A stretch of DNA of 64,000 nucleotides from Microbacterium elymi (GTDB lineage Bacteria > Actinomycetota > Actinomycetes > Actinomycetales > Microbacteriaceae): positions 2,666,001 to 2,730,000 of the forward strand of contig NZ_CP091139.2 in the NCBI RefSeq assembly GCF_021582895.2, given 5' to 3'. Positions 1 through 9,031 of this stretch are shown piece after piece. The notes under the pieces are model-generated. The model saw only the letters and a list, made by a program, of their open reading frames with translations, had not been told where the DNA came from and did not search any database. Position 1 is the stretch's first letter, and each line of letters starts with the position of its first letter. A program made the position numbers and the translations under genes.

Positions 1-195
1 TGATCCGGGCGTGGCGGGAGCAGGCTCGGGCAGCTGCACGCGCTTCTGGGCGCCGACCGGCCCGCGGCCCTGCCCCGCGCCGACCTGCTCCTGGGTGGGG
101 GCGTGCGGGAGTTCTGCGCGCTGCGCGGCATCGATCCGTCCGGGTACAGCAGACGCAGCGAGGCGCCGGATGCCGGCGGTGGGGAGCGAGCATGA
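1..195 (+). CDS. Type 2 isopentenyl-diphosphate isomerase, C-terminal fragment (probable)
   Basis: Only the last 60-odd residues are in the window. The frame that ends at the TGA overlapping the next start (ATGA) becomes continuous back to base 3 if one extra G is removed from the GCAGGC at 20-25. The visible tail contains LLLGGGVREFCALRGID, which resembles the C-terminus of FMN-dependent type 2 IPP isomerases. In actinobacterial mevalonate operons this gene normally sits directly before HMG-CoA reductase, as here. The enzyme would interconvert IPP and DMAPP in the cytoplasm. Identification rests mainly on context; a mevalonate-pathway kinase is the alternative. Confidence 0.5.
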
Positions 196-1242
196 GGGAT
201 CACACGGTGGGCAGCGCCCCGGTTCCGATGAAGTGGGTCGGACCGATCGCCGTCAGCGGGAACGTCATGACCGGCAGCCAGGAGGTGCCGCTGGCCACCT
301 ACGAGACGCCGCTGTGGCCGTCCGTGGGCCGCGGCGCGAAGATCTCCACGCTGACCGAGCGCGGCATCGTGGCGACGCTGATCGACGAGCGGATGGCGCG
401 GTCCGTGCTGTTCGAGGCCGATGACGCCGGCGTCGCGCTCGCCGCGATGAACACCCTGAACGCGCAAGCGCGGCCGGCTGCAGGAGGTCGTCGCCGGGGC
501 CAGCAGGTTCGCCACGCTCATCGACATCCATCACCAGATCGTCGGGAACCTGCTGTTCGTGCGGTTCGAGCTGTCCACCGGGGACGCCTCCGGCCACAAC
601 ATGGTGACGCTGGCCAGCGACCGGCTGATGGAGCACATCCTGTCCACCGTGCCGGGCTGCCGATACGGCTCGATCTCGGGGAATTACTGCTCGGACAAGA
701 AGGCGACGGCCGTCAACGGCATCCTCGGCCGCGGCAAGAACGTGGTCACCGAACTGCTCATCCCGCGCGAGGTGGTCACCCGCCGACTGCACACCAGCCC
801 CGAGGCGATCGCCGAGCTGAACGTGCGCAAGAACCTGATCGGCACGATCACCGCCGGCGGGCTGCGGTCGGCGAACGCGCACTACGCGAACATGCTGCTC
901 GGCTTCTACCTGGCCACGGGGCAGGACGCCGCGAACATCGTCGAGGGCTCGCAAGGCATCACCCACGCCGAGACCCGCGACGGCCACCTGTACTTCTCGT
1001 GCACGCTGCCCAACCTCATCGTGGGAACAGTGGGCAACGGCAAGGATCTGCCGTTCGTGGCCGAGAACCTGGAGCGGCTGGGATGCGCCGAGGAGCGCGA
1101 GCCGGGCGAGAACGCGCGCCGCCTTGCCGTGCTGTGCGCGGCCACCGTCCTGTGCGGCGAGCTGTCGCTGATGGCGGCGCAGACCAACCCCGGCGAGCTG
1201 ATGGCCGCCCACCTGACGATCGAGAGGAAGACGACGAGATGA
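192..1242 (+). CDS. mvaA: Hydroxymethylglutaryl-CoA reductase (class I)
   Basis: Reduces HMG-CoA to mevalonate with NADPH. The restored 349-aa protein has the class I landmarks: GNYCSDKKATAVN with the following GRGK (about residues 163-182), NLIGTITAGG (about 214), GQDAANIVEGS (about 240), GTVGNGKDLPF (about 280) and a C-terminal catalytic His in ELMAAHL. It lacks the sterol-sensing membrane region of eukaryotic forms, as expected for a bacterial soluble enzyme. One extra A in GCAAGC at 464-469 shifts the frame; removing it gives NAQRGRLQEV and an uninterrupted protein. The start overlaps the upstream stop by 4 bp, and its own stop overlaps the HMG-CoA synthase start (ATGA), so the genes are translationally coupled. 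Confidence 0.93.
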
Positions 1243-2468
1243 CCGCGACCGGCATGCGGGTCGGCATCCACGATCTCGCGTTCGCGACGACCCATCAGGT
1301 CCTGGACCTGCGCACGCTCGCCGAGCACCAGGGCATCGACGTGAACAAGTACTACATCGGCATCGGGCAGACCGAGATGAGCGTGCCCTGCGCCGACGAG
1401 GACATCGTCACCATGGGGGCCGAAGCCGCCGCACAGATCGTCGCCCGGCTTCGGGCCGAACAGCAGGCCGAGGACGGGCAGGCCTTCGACGGCATCCGCA
1501 CCCTCCTGTTCGCCACCGAATCGGGCGTGGACCAGTCGAAGTCGGCCGGCGTGTTCGTGCACTCCTTGCTCGGGCTGGGGGAGCACTGCCGGGTGGTCGA
1601 GCTCAAGCAGGCCTGCTACTCGGCGACGGCCGCACTGCAGTTCGCCCTGGGCATCGTCGCGCGCGATGAGAGCGAGAAGGTGCTCGTGATCGCCAGCGAC
1701 GTGGCCCGCTACGCCCTGGATTCCAGCGGTGAGCCCACCCAGGGCGCTGCCGCCGTGGCGTTCCTGGTCACCGCCGACCCCGCTCTGATCGAGATCGAGC
1801 CGGTCAGCGGCCTGCACACCGACGACATCGACGACTTCTGGCGTCCGAACCACCTGTCCACGGCGTTGGTCGACGGCAAGTACTCGCTGGCCGCGTACCT
1901 GCGTGCACTCGAGGGCGCCTGGACCGAGTACCGGTCGCGCGGCGGGGTCGACTTCGAGGCGATCGACCGGTTCTGCTACCACCAGCCGTTCACGAAGATG
2001 GCCGTCAAGGCGCACGACAAGCTGAGCGCGCTGGTCGGCTCGCCGCTGGACAAGGACCAGCGGCGGGCGCAGGTGGCGGCCAGTCTGGAGCTGAACCGGC
2101 GTACCGGCAACAGCTACACCGCATCGATCTACGTCGGCCTGCTGTCGCTGCTGGAAAGGGATGACGCCGACCTCGCCGGCCGCCGCATCGGGTTCTTCAG
2201 CTACGGCTCGGGCAGCGTCTCGGAGTTCTTCACCGGCGTCGTCCGGCCCGGGTACCGCGACGTGCTCCGGACGGCGGCCGACGAGCGGGCCCTCGACGAC
2301 CGCACCGCGATCGACCACGCCCGCTACCGGGCGCTGCACGAGGGCATCGACGCGGCACAGGGTTCGGACTACGAGACCGCCGCCGAGACACCCGGGCCAT
2401 TCCGATTCGCGGGCGTCTCGGCCCAGGTGCGGCGCTACGCGCGCACCGCGGGGGGCTCCCCGGCGTGA
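1239..2468 (+). CDS. mvaS: Hydroxymethylglutaryl-CoA synthase
   Basis: Condenses acetyl-CoA with acetoacetyl-CoA to HMG-CoA, the step before HMG-CoA reductase. The 409-aa frame is intact. It has the thiolase-fold N-terminal half with catalytic Cys at about residue 126 in KQACYSATAALQFA, the acid/base Glu in FATESGVDQSK (about 94), and the conserved His region in FCYHQPFTKMA. Length matches bacterial HMGS (about 390-410 aa). Start ATG overlaps the reductase stop. It is the last gene of the mevalonate operon; the next gene is convergent. Because of the insertion at 464, the reductase N-terminus appears to run in one frame into this gene; that fusion is false. Confidence 0.94.
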   Translation: MTATGMRVGIHDLAFATTHQVLDLRTLAEHQGIDVNKYYIGIGQTEMSVPCADEDIVTMGAEAAAQIVARLRAEQQAEDGQAFDGIRTLLFATESGVDQSKSAGVFVHSLLGLGEHCRVVELKQACYSATAALQFALGIVARDESEKVLVIASDVARYALDSSGEPTQGAAAVAFLVTADPALIEIEPVSGLHTDDIDDFWRPNHLSTALVDGKYSLAAYLRALEGAWTEYRSRGGVDFEAIDRFCYHQPFTKMAVKAHDKLSALVGSPLDKDQRRAQVAASLELNRRTGNSYTASIYVGLLSLLERDDADLAGRRIGFFSYGSGSVSEFFTGVVRPGYRDVLRTAADERALDDRTAIDHARYRALHEGIDAAQGSDYETAAETPGPFRFAGVSAQVRRYARTAGGSPA

Positions 2469-2476
2469 GCCGCAGG

Positions 2477-2885
2477 TCAGCCCGCCACGGCGCCGGGCAG
2501 GCGATCCAGCACGTCGGTCCACCCCTGCTGAAAGCCGTCGCCCACCGCGCGACCCGGCGAGACATGCACCATCGTCACCTCGGTGGTGGACGCATCGATC
2601 GCGGTGAACAGCACGGTGATGTGATCGATCTCGGGCTCTCCGTCCCACTGCCAGGTGAAGGCGAGCAGCGAGCCTGGACGGACCGCGGTGTACCGGCCTG
2701 ACACGCCCACCCCGTCGTACGGCGTGCCGATCCGGTAATCGCCGCCCTCGGTGACGTCCAGCTGGTACGTGGTGTCGGGCCATTGCGGCCACCACCAGCT
2801 TGCGGAAACGGTCCACCTCGGTCCACCAGGCGAATGCGGTGACGGCATCGCAGCCGACGACGTGGGAGAGCGTGAATGCGCTCAT
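2477..2885 (-). CDS. SRPBCC (Aha1/START-like) domain protein
   Basis: A 135-aa protein of the activator-of-Hsp90/START-like SRPBCC superfamily, typical of small hydrophobic-ligand binding proteins paired with ArsR regulators. Recognisable parts are the N-terminal HVVGCDAVTAFAWWTEVD, GGDYRIGTPYDGVGVSGRY in the middle and a C-terminal helix GWTDVLDRLPGAV. One extra base in GCTTGC at 2798-2803 (plus strand) breaks the frame; restoring it gives RFRSWWWPQWPDT, the usual W-rich turn. The ATG overlaps the TGA of the upstream ArsR gene, so the two are translationally coupled. Ligand and reaction are unknown. Confidence 0.85.
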
Positions 2886-3232
2886 TGTTGCTCCTCCTCC
2901 GGTTGCGCGGTGCTCCCTGCGAGCATCGCGAAGCGATTCAGCTGAGCCGACCACATCAGCGTCGTCGACAGCGCCCAGTCCTGCAGCGGTTCCAGGCTTC
3001 CCGGAACCAGGGAGAACGTGACCGTGCGACCCTGCTTGCGGCGCGCGACGATGCCCGACTCTGTGAGCAGTGCCAGATGCTTCAGGGTCGCCGGCATGCT
3101 CGACCCGATGGTCTCCGCCAGCGCGCTCATCGTCGCCGGCCCCTCCGCGAGGCGGTCGATGAGCATCCGGCGCGGCCGGGATGCTATCGCCGCAGCGACC
3201 GCGTCCAGGCGGGCGTCGGCAGTCGGCGGCAT
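2882..3232 (-). CDS. ArsR-family transcriptional regulator
   Basis: A 116-aa winged-helix repressor. The DNA-binding helix-turn-helix lies around residues 30-65 (TMSALAETIGSSMPATLKHLALL), followed by the wing GIVARRKQGRTVTFSL. No clustered Cys metal ligands are present, so it belongs to the non-metal group that travels with SRPBCC proteins. It overlaps the SRPBCC gene by 4 bp, and a perfect palindrome lies directly upstream, consistent with autorepression. The inducer is unknown. Confidence 0.88.
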   Translation of the reverse strand: MPPTADARLDAVAAAIASRPRRMLIDRLAEGPATMSALAETIGSSMPATLKHLALLTESGIVARRKQGRTVTFSLVPGSLEPLQDWALSTTLMWSAQLNRFAMLAGSTAQPEEEQQ

Positions 3233-3247
3233 TCTGAGACGCTAGCA

Positions 3248-3271
3248 TCACTTAATAGAAAAGTTAAGTGA
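3248..3271. promoter_or_regulatory. Perfect 8-bp inverted repeat upstream of arsR (putative operator)
   Basis: TCACTTAA and TTAAGTGA are separated by 8 bases, ending 16 bp upstream of the ArsR start codon. The site is strikingly AT-rich for this genome. Its position and symmetry fit an ArsR dimer operator controlling the arsR-SRPBCC pair. Confidence 0.7.
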
Positions 3272-3404
3272 CGTTCTCAAAGGTCGCTTGCAGGACGGGT
3301 CCCATAGAATTTCCGGTGCCGCACGGCTGTGCCGACGGCATCCAGCCCCTCCCGCACCCCGCAAGCCGGCGTGCGGATGACCGACGGCCCGAGAGGACCC
3401 GTGC

Positions 3405-4634
3405 ATGAGCCCGAAGACCCCGCGCGCACCGCTCGCGCGCCACGGGAACCTTCGCTCGCCGCGGCCGATCGCCCAGCTCGGGACGATCGCGGCCGCGGTC
3501 TTCGCCGTGCTGGTGCTGAGCCTGGCCGGCACGGCCGCGTTCGCGGGGTGGACCGCGGTGAGCACGATCCACGACAACGCGGTCGCGCTGGAATCCGCGC
3601 AGCCGCTGCCGCCGTCGATCGGGCAGATCGAGGGCGGGGTGAACCTGCTGATGGTGGGCACCGACTCGTGCGAGGGGCAGGACCTGAAGCTGTTCCCGCG
3701 CTGCGCGCACGACGACGGGGGCGAGCGCAACGACGTCACGATGCTCATCCACATCGGCGACAACCCGCGCCGGGTCACGGTCGTCTCGTTCCCCCGCGAC
3801 ATGATCGTGCCCATCCCGTCGTGCCCGTCCGCCAGCGGCGGCCGCTACTCGGCGATGAGCGCGCAGATGCTCAACGTGTCGTATTCGTACGGAGGCCTGG
3901 CCTGCACGGCCCTGACGATCCAGGAGCTGACCGGCGTCGACATCCAGTTCGCCGCCGCGATCCGCTGGACCGGCGTCATCCACATGTCCGACGCGATCGG
4001 CGGCGTGGACGTCTGCGTGGCCGGCGACATCAACGACAAGAACACCGGGCTGCACCTGAAGGCCGGCGAGCACACGCTGGTGGGAGCCGAGGCGCTGCAG
4101 TTCCTGCGGATCCGGCACGGCATCGGCGACGGTTCGGACCTCGGCCGCATCTCGAACCAGCAGCAGTTCATGTCGTCGCTGGTGCGCAAGCTGCAGTCCG
4201 GGGGCGTGTTCGGCGATCCGACCAAGCTGTTCTCGCTGGCCACGACCGCCATCCAGCAGGTGTCCGAGAAGCAGCTCGTGCTCGACCAGAACCTGGCCAA
4301 TCCCACGCGCATGGTGCAGATCGCGATGGCGCTGAAGTCGGTGCCGTACAAGGACATCGTGTTCGTGCAGTACCCGACCGAGTACGACGCCGCCAACGAC
4401 GACCGCGTGCTGCCGGTGAAGGGGGCCGCCGACACCCTGTTCGCCGCGCTCAAGGCGAACAAGGCGCTGAACCTCACCGGCAAGGCCGGAGTGGGCGTGA
4501 ACGCGGAAGGCGCCGCCCCGGGTGAGGCGACCCCCGCCCCGACCGACTCGCCGAACCCGGACTCCGTCGATCTGCCCGGCGTCATCACCGGGACCACGGC
4601 CGCACAGACGACCTGCACCCGACCGCAGCAGTAG
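3405..4634 (+). CDS. LCP-family (LytR-CpsA-Psr) cell-wall glycopolymer ligase
   Basis: Intact 409-aa membrane-anchored protein. It has a cytoplasmic basic N-terminus, one transmembrane helix at about residues 25-48 (IAAAVFAVLVLSLAGTAAF), then an extracellular LCP domain with NLLMVGTDS, SFPRDMIVPIP and the polyprenyl-phosphate Arg/Asp motif RIRHGIGDGSDLGRI. The tail is Pro/Thr/Ser-rich. Family members transfer lipid-linked glycopolymers to peptidoglycan in the cell envelope. It stands alone: the upstream pair is divergent and the following permease begins 13 bp downstream. GCAAGC at 4186-4191 is genuine here (VRKLQS). Confidence 0.92.
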   Translation: MSPKTPRAPLARHGNLRSPRPIAQLGTIAAAVFAVLVLSLAGTAAFAGWTAVSTIHDNAVALESAQPLPPSIGQIEGGVNLLMVGTDSCEGQDLKLFPRCAHDDGGERNDVTMLIHIGDNPRRVTVVSFPRDMIVPIPSCPSASGGRYSAMSAQMLNVSYSYGGLACTALTIQELTGVDIQFAAAIRWTGVIHMSDAIGGVDVCVAGDINDKNTGLHLKAGEHTLVGAEALQFLRIRHGIGDGSDLGRISNQQQFMSSLVRKLQSGGVFGDPTKLFSLATTAIQQVSEKQLVLDQNLANPTRMVQIAMALKSVPYKDIVFVQYPTEYDAANDDRVLPVKGAADTLFAALKANKALNLTGKAGVGVNAEGAAPGEATPAPTDSPNPDSVDLPGVITGTTAAQTTCTRPQQ

Positions 4635-4646
4635 GCTCGACTCTCG

Positions 4647-5444
4647 ATGAGCACGAGCCGACACCGCCCCCGATCCCTCCTCCTGTTCGTCGCCATCGGG
4701 CTCGGGGCGGGGCTGCTGTCGGGACTGTTCGGAGTCGGGGGCGGCACGGTCATCGTCCCGCTGCTGACGATCTTCGCCCGATTCGAGCACCGGCTGGCCG
4801 CCGGCACCTCGCTGGCGGCGATCGTGCCGATCGCGACGGTCGGCGTCATCTCCTACGCCGTCCACGGCGCGGTCGCCTGGGTGCCGGCCCTGATCCTGGC
4901 CGCGGCCGCCGTCGTGGGGCGCAAGCTGGGCACCTGGCTGCTGGCCGGCTGCCGGTCACGGCGCTGCGGTGGGCGTTCGTCGCGTTCCTCGGCGTGGTGA
5001 TGGTCGGCCTGTTCCTGGTCGTCCCGTCCCGTGACGCGCAAGCTCGAGCTGAGCCTGGGGAGCATCCTCGGACTGATCGGGGCCGGCCTGGTGACCGGGG
5101 TCCTCTCCGGTGTGCTCGGAGTCGGCGGCGGCGTGATCATCGTCCCGGCGCTGATGCTCGGCTTCGGCGCCAGCGACCTGATCGCGAAGGGCACGTCCCT
5201 GGCGATGATGATCCCGACGGCCGTCTCGGGCACGATCGGCAACCTGCGCCGCGACAACGTCGACCTGGTCGCGGCGATCCTTCTCGGTGCCGCCGCGTGC
5301 ACGACGACCGCGTTCGGCGCGTGGATCGCCACGCTCCTGGACCCGGTCTTGGCGAACGTCCTGTTCGCGGCGTTCGTCCTGTTCATCGCGGTGCAGATGG
5401 GGTACAAGGCCGTGACCGGGCGGGGGCGCAACCTCGGTCGATAG
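4647..5444 (+). CDS. TauE/SafE-family permease
   Basis: Multi-pass inner-membrane protein (265 aa restored) with the internal duplication typical of the family: SGLFGVGGG at about residue 25 and SGVLGVGGG at about residue 150, each opening a hydrophobic half. Members export or import sulfite, sulfoacetate or related organic anions; the substrate here is not evident. Two indels break it: a C lost near 4943 (restores LLARLPVTALRWAF) and an extra A in GCAAGC at 5038-5043 (restores RDAQLELSLGS). GCAAGC at 4921-4926 (GRKLGT) is genuine. It starts 13 bp after the LCP stop and may share its transcript. Confidence 0.88.
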
Positions 5445-5447
5445 ACT
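5442..5447 (+). promoter_or_regulatory. Possible -10 element of a leaderless had transcript
   Basis: TAGACT lies 6 bp before the GTG start of the MaoC gene, the spacing expected if transcription begins at the start codon. No good Shine-Dalgarno or clear -35 box is visible. Leaderless mRNAs are common in actinobacteria; the assignment is tentative. Confidence 0.35.
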
Positions 5448-5453
5448 GGCCGG

Positions 5454-5899
5454 GTGCCAGTGAACCCCGATCTCGTCGGCCGCGCCTTCGCTCCGACCGC
5501 GCCGTATCTGGTCGGACGCGAGAAGGTGCGCGAGTTCGCCCGCGCCGTGTTCGCCACCGACCCGCAGCACACCGACCCCGACGCCGCCCGCGCGCTCGGC
5601 TACCCGGATGTGGTGGCTCCGCCGACGTTCGCGATGGTGATCCAGGACCTCACGCTCGGCAAGCCTGGCCGAGCCCGACTCGGGAATCGCGCTGGAGCGC
5701 ACGATCCACGCCGAGCAGCGCTTCCGCTACACCCGCCCGATCACCGCCGGCGACGAACTGGTCGGGCAAGCTGTCGATCACCGGACTGCGCGCCATCGGC
5801 AAGGGGGCGATGGTCACCAGCGAGGCGGAGATCACGGATGCCGCAGGCCAGCACGTCGTGACCGCGACATCCGTCCTGCTGATCGGGGGAGACGAGTGA
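5454..5899 (+). CDS. MaoC-like dehydratase, HadA/FAS1_N type
   Basis: Short hot-dog protein (147 aa restored) resembling the mycobacterial (3R)-hydroxyacyl-ACP dehydratase subunit HadA: N-terminal hot-dog half with GYPDVVAPPTFAMV and QRFRYTRPITAGDEL. This subunit usually lacks the catalytic His/Asp and binds the acyl chain. GTG start; stop overlaps the next gene. Two GCAAGC insertions (5659-5664, 5766-5771) shift the frame; removing both gives LGSLAEPDSG and GDELVGQLSIT. The gene order hadA-hadB upstream of murB and, further on, trpT-secE-nusG-rplK is the conserved actinobacterial arrangement. Confidence 0.87.
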
Positions 5900-6303
5900 T
5901 GACCGAGCTCGCCGTCGGCGATGTGGTCGCCGAGCGCACCGTGCACCTGGACCGGACCGCGCTCGTGCGCTATGCCGGGGCATCCGGGGACTTCAACCCG
6001 ATCCACTACCGCGACGACGTCGCCGCGCGGGTCGGACTGCCCGGCGTGCTGGCGCACGGGATGCTGACCATGGGCCTGGCCGTCGAGACGATCGTGCCGT
6101 GGCTGGGCGATGCCGGCCGCATCCTCGAGTACGGCGTGCGGTTCACCCGCCCGGTCGTCGTGGACGCCGAGACCGGCGCCGACGTGACGGTCGTGGCGAA
6201 GATCGGCCTCGTGGATGCAGAGGGGCTGCGCGTCGATCTGACCGTCACGCATGCCGACACCACCGTCCTGGGCAAGGCCCAGGTGCGCGTGCGGCGGGAC
6301 TGA
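5899..6303 (+). CDS. MaoC-like dehydratase, HadB type
   Basis: 134-aa hot-dog hydratase with the intact R-hydratase signature: YAGASGDFNPIHYRDDVAA carries the catalytic Asp and His, followed by LAHGMLTMGLAVE. It would supply catalysis to the heterodimer with the preceding subunit, dehydrating (3R)-hydroxyacyl thioesters in fatty-acid elongation. The ATG overlaps the previous TGA; GTG at 5896 is an alternative start. Ends 1 bp before the murB start, indicating one transcript. Confidence 0.9.
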   Translation: MTELAVGDVVAERTVHLDRTALVRYAGASGDFNPIHYRDDVAARVGLPGVLAHGMLTMGLAVETIVPWLGDAGRILEYGVRFTRPVVVDAETGADVTVVAKIGLVDAEGLRVDLTVTHADTTVLGKAQVRVRRD

Positions 6304-6304
6304 C

Positions 6305-7440
6305 GTGCCCGAGGTGCCTCCCGTGCCGCTGTCGCGGCTGACCACGCTGCGCACAGGCGGCACGCCTGCGCGCATGATCGACGCGCACACGACCGGCGAG
6401 CTCGTCGACGCGCTGCGCGAGACCTGGGCCGACGGCGACGACTGGTTCGTGCTCGGCGGCGGGTCGAACCTGTTCATCGACGACGAGCCGTTCGAGGGCA
6501 CCGTGGTGCGGATCCTCACCTCCGGCATCGACCGCATCCCGTCGCCGCGGCCCGGCTTCGCCCGCCTCCGGGTGCAGGCGGGGCACGACTGGGACGAGGT
6601 CGTCGCGTCGGCGGTCGCCCAGGGGCTCGGCGGGATCGAGGCGCTGTCGGGGATCCCGGGGCGGCCGGGGCCGCCCCGGTGCAGAACGTCGGCGCGTACG
6701 GTCAGGAGATCGTCCAGACCCTCGTGGAGGTCGAGCTGATCGACGAGGACACCGGCGAGGTCTCGGTGGTTCCGGCATCCGATCTGGGGCTGGGCTTTCG
6801 CACCTCGGTGCTGAAGCGGCACGAGGGATCGGTGCCGCTGCGGTCGGCGGTCATCCTCTCGCTCACCCTCGAACTGGAGGAGCGGGCGGATGCTGCGCGC
6901 CCGGTCGCCGGTGCGCAGTTGCGCACCGCCCTGGGCATCGGCCCCGACGAAGAGGTCACCCTCGCGTGGATCCGCGAGCAGATCATCGCGATCCGCCGGC
7001 GCAAGGGGATGGTGCTCGACCCGGCCGACCCGGACACCGCCAGTGCCGGATCGTTCTTCCAGAACGCGATCGTCACGGCCGCGTTCGCCCGGACGCTGCC
7101 CGCCGAGTGCCCGCGCTGGTCGGTGGCGCCGGATCCCCAGCCGGCCCGCGTCATCCCGCTGGACGAGTACGTCGGCCTCGCCCCGGTCGAGCCCCGTCCG
7201 GAGTCGGATGTGAAGGTCAGCGCGGCATGGCTGATCGAGCATGCGGGGTTCGGCAAGGGGTTCCGTCTGCCGCGCTCGCGCGCGGCGCTGTCGGGCAAGC
7301 ACGCCCTGGCCCTGACCAACCGCGGGGGCGCCAGCGCCGCCGAGCTGGCCGAGCTGGCGCGCTTCATCCGCAGCCGCGTCGCCGCGGAGTTCGGTCTGGT
7401 CCTCCAGCCCGAGCCCGTGCTGGTGGGCGTGGAGCTGTAG
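6305..7440 (+). CDS. murB: UDP-N-acetylmuramate dehydrogenase
   Basis: NADPH/FAD enzyme making UDP-MurNAc for peptidoglycan, cytoplasmic and essential. FAD-binding motif VLGGGSNLFI (about residues 46-55), then GIPGRAGAAPVQNVGAYGQEI and the catalytic-Ser region SAGSFFQNA (about 240). The 378-aa length fits type I MurB of actinobacteria. A G lost from a G run near 6665 breaks the frame; both halves are otherwise perfect. GTG start is chosen because it sits 1 bp after the HadB-type stop. Since the enzyme is essential, the break supports sequence error rather than a pseudogene. Confidence 0.95.
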
Positions 7441-7479
7441 CGCGGACGCTCGCCCGCGCTCACCCGCCCGCCCTGTTGC

Positions 7480-7557
7480 CGAAATCGTACGATCCGGCCG
7501 AGTGCACATCAATCTCGGCCAAGAATGATGTGCACTCGGCCAAATCGTACGATTTCG
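7480..7557. repeat. 32-bp inverted repeat (REP-like palindrome, family A)
   Basis: Two 32-bp arms (7480-7511 and 7526-7557) differ at only two positions and flank a 14-base centre. Each arm contains the palindromes ATCGTACGAT and GTGCAC. It lies between convergent murB and mftF, where it could form a strong RNA hairpin ending both transcripts. A related copy lies at 37792-37869 next to aspC, so this is a dispersed element rather than a simple terminator. Confidence 0.85.
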
Positions 7558-7572
7558 AGGTGATATCGGGGG

Positions 7573-9031
7573 TCAGCGCACGGGGGCGGAGGGGCGCGTC
7601 GGGCGCAGCTCCGCGCGCAGCGCGCGGAAGCGGCCGCGGCGTATGCACCCCCACCACACCCCGGCGCCGTACGCGATGTCATCGAGCCGCCGGGCGAGGG
7701 TGAACCGGACGATGTCGAGGTCGGCGCGCAGGCGGCGGTGCTCGACCACCGCGTCCGCGACCGCGGCCGCCCCGATCAGCCAGCGCGCGCGGCGCGAGAC
7801 CACGGCGGCGGCCAGGCCCACCGGCCACCAGTGCCGCAGCGCGAGCGCCGAGACCTGGGTCACCGCCGACAGGACGCCGCCGCCGACCAGGCGCAAGCGG
7901 CAGCATCCGCGCCTCCGGACCGGTGCCCAGCCGGCGCCCGAGCCGCACCGCGGCGACCGCGCTGATCCCGGCGGCGACCGGGATCGACCACCACCGGGCG
8001 CAGCACAGCGCCGCGACCACTCCCGCCGACCAGGGGCGGAGGATCGCGGGCGGGATCGCGTGCGGATGCCGGTCGGCCAGGGCCGCCGCCCCCGTGCCGT
8101 AGAAGAACTTGCGACCGAACCAGGCGGCGGCCGTTCGGCGGTGCTCGTGCGCGACCACGACCCGCGGCTCGTAGCGGATGCGCCATCCCGCCTCGTCCAG
8201 CCGCCACACCAGGTCGACGTCCTCGGCGACCCGCATCCCGTCGGTGAAGCCGTCCGAGAGCGCATCGACCCGGGCCACCAGACACGTCGACGACAGCCAC
8301 GACACCGGCGACCGCGGACGCACGAGTGCCGCCCGCCCGCCGAGGTCCACCGACGACCGGGCGTTCTCATACCGTGAGATCCAGGTGCCCCCGGGCATGC
8401 CGGCGATGCGCGGGCCCACCAGCGCCAGCCGCGGGTCGACGAAGTGCCGCAGCATCCGCTCCAGCGCCTCGGCGGTGACCTCGACGTCCGAGTCGACGAA
8501 CGCGACGAACGGCGTGTCCACGTGCTCGAGCCCGTGGTTGCGCGCGGTCGCCGGGCCGGCGTTGCGCGGCAGGCGCAGGCAGCGGGCTCCGGCGTGCTCG
8601 ACGATGCCGCGCAGCTCGGATGCCGCCGGCTCGGCCGTGCCGTCGTCCACGACGAGAACGCGCAGACCGTGCAGGCCGGCCAGCACCCGCCGCAGCGCCG
8701 CGGATCGGCCGTGCACGGGGATCACCACGGTGAGCGCGTCCAGGTCGGCCGGCGGCAGCCGATCCGGGTCGGGGTGGGCGATGCCGGAGTCGAGCAGCCG
8801 TTCCGCCAGCCGGATCGAGGCGGGGTCGGATGCCGTCAGCCCGCCGTCGCCGAGGAGACGTGCCGCCGTCGAGCTCAGCCGGAGCACGCGCGTGGGAGCG
8901 CCCCCGACCAGGACCCGCCCTCCGGCGTAGCGCCAGACGTCCGTGCCGATCGTCAGCGTCGTGCCGAGGGGAAGGCCGGCCCCGGCATCCGTCCCGCGGC
9001 CACCCGCGGCATCCGTCCTGCGGCGCGTCAC
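7573..9031 (-). CDS. mftF: Mycofactocin glycosyltransferase MftF
   Basis: Family 2 glycosyltransferase (485 aa restored) that adds glucose units to premycofactocin. The N-terminal ~80 residues precede the GT-A domain: TVVIPVHGRSAALRRVLAGL (about 90), DxD-type FVDSDVEVT (about 180), AEDVDLVWRLDEAGWRIRYE (about 255). The C-terminal part is hydrophobic. An extra base in GCAAGC at 7893-7898 breaks the frame; correction gives RMLPLRLVGGGVLSAV. The GTG start overlaps the mftE stop (GTGA), so mftE and mftF are coupled. The gene converges on murB. Confidence 0.88.

Noticed and set aside
192-2468. A continuous 758-codon frame joining the HMG-CoA reductase start to HMG-CoA synthase
   Set aside because: It exists only because the insertion at 464 shifts the reductase into the synthase frame; the middle part has no reductase sequence, and the true reductase continues in another frame.
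906-3251. Very long open frame on the minus strand across mvaA-mvaS
   Set aside because: Antisense shadow of GC-rich codons; composition is Arg/Gly/Val/His-rich without domains. Only its short start region coincides with real SRPBCC sequence.
4186-4926. GCAAGC at 4186-4191 and 4921-4926 as further insertion errors
   Set aside because: Here the frame is intact and the Lys residues fit the proteins (VRKLQS, GRKLGT), so these are genuine.
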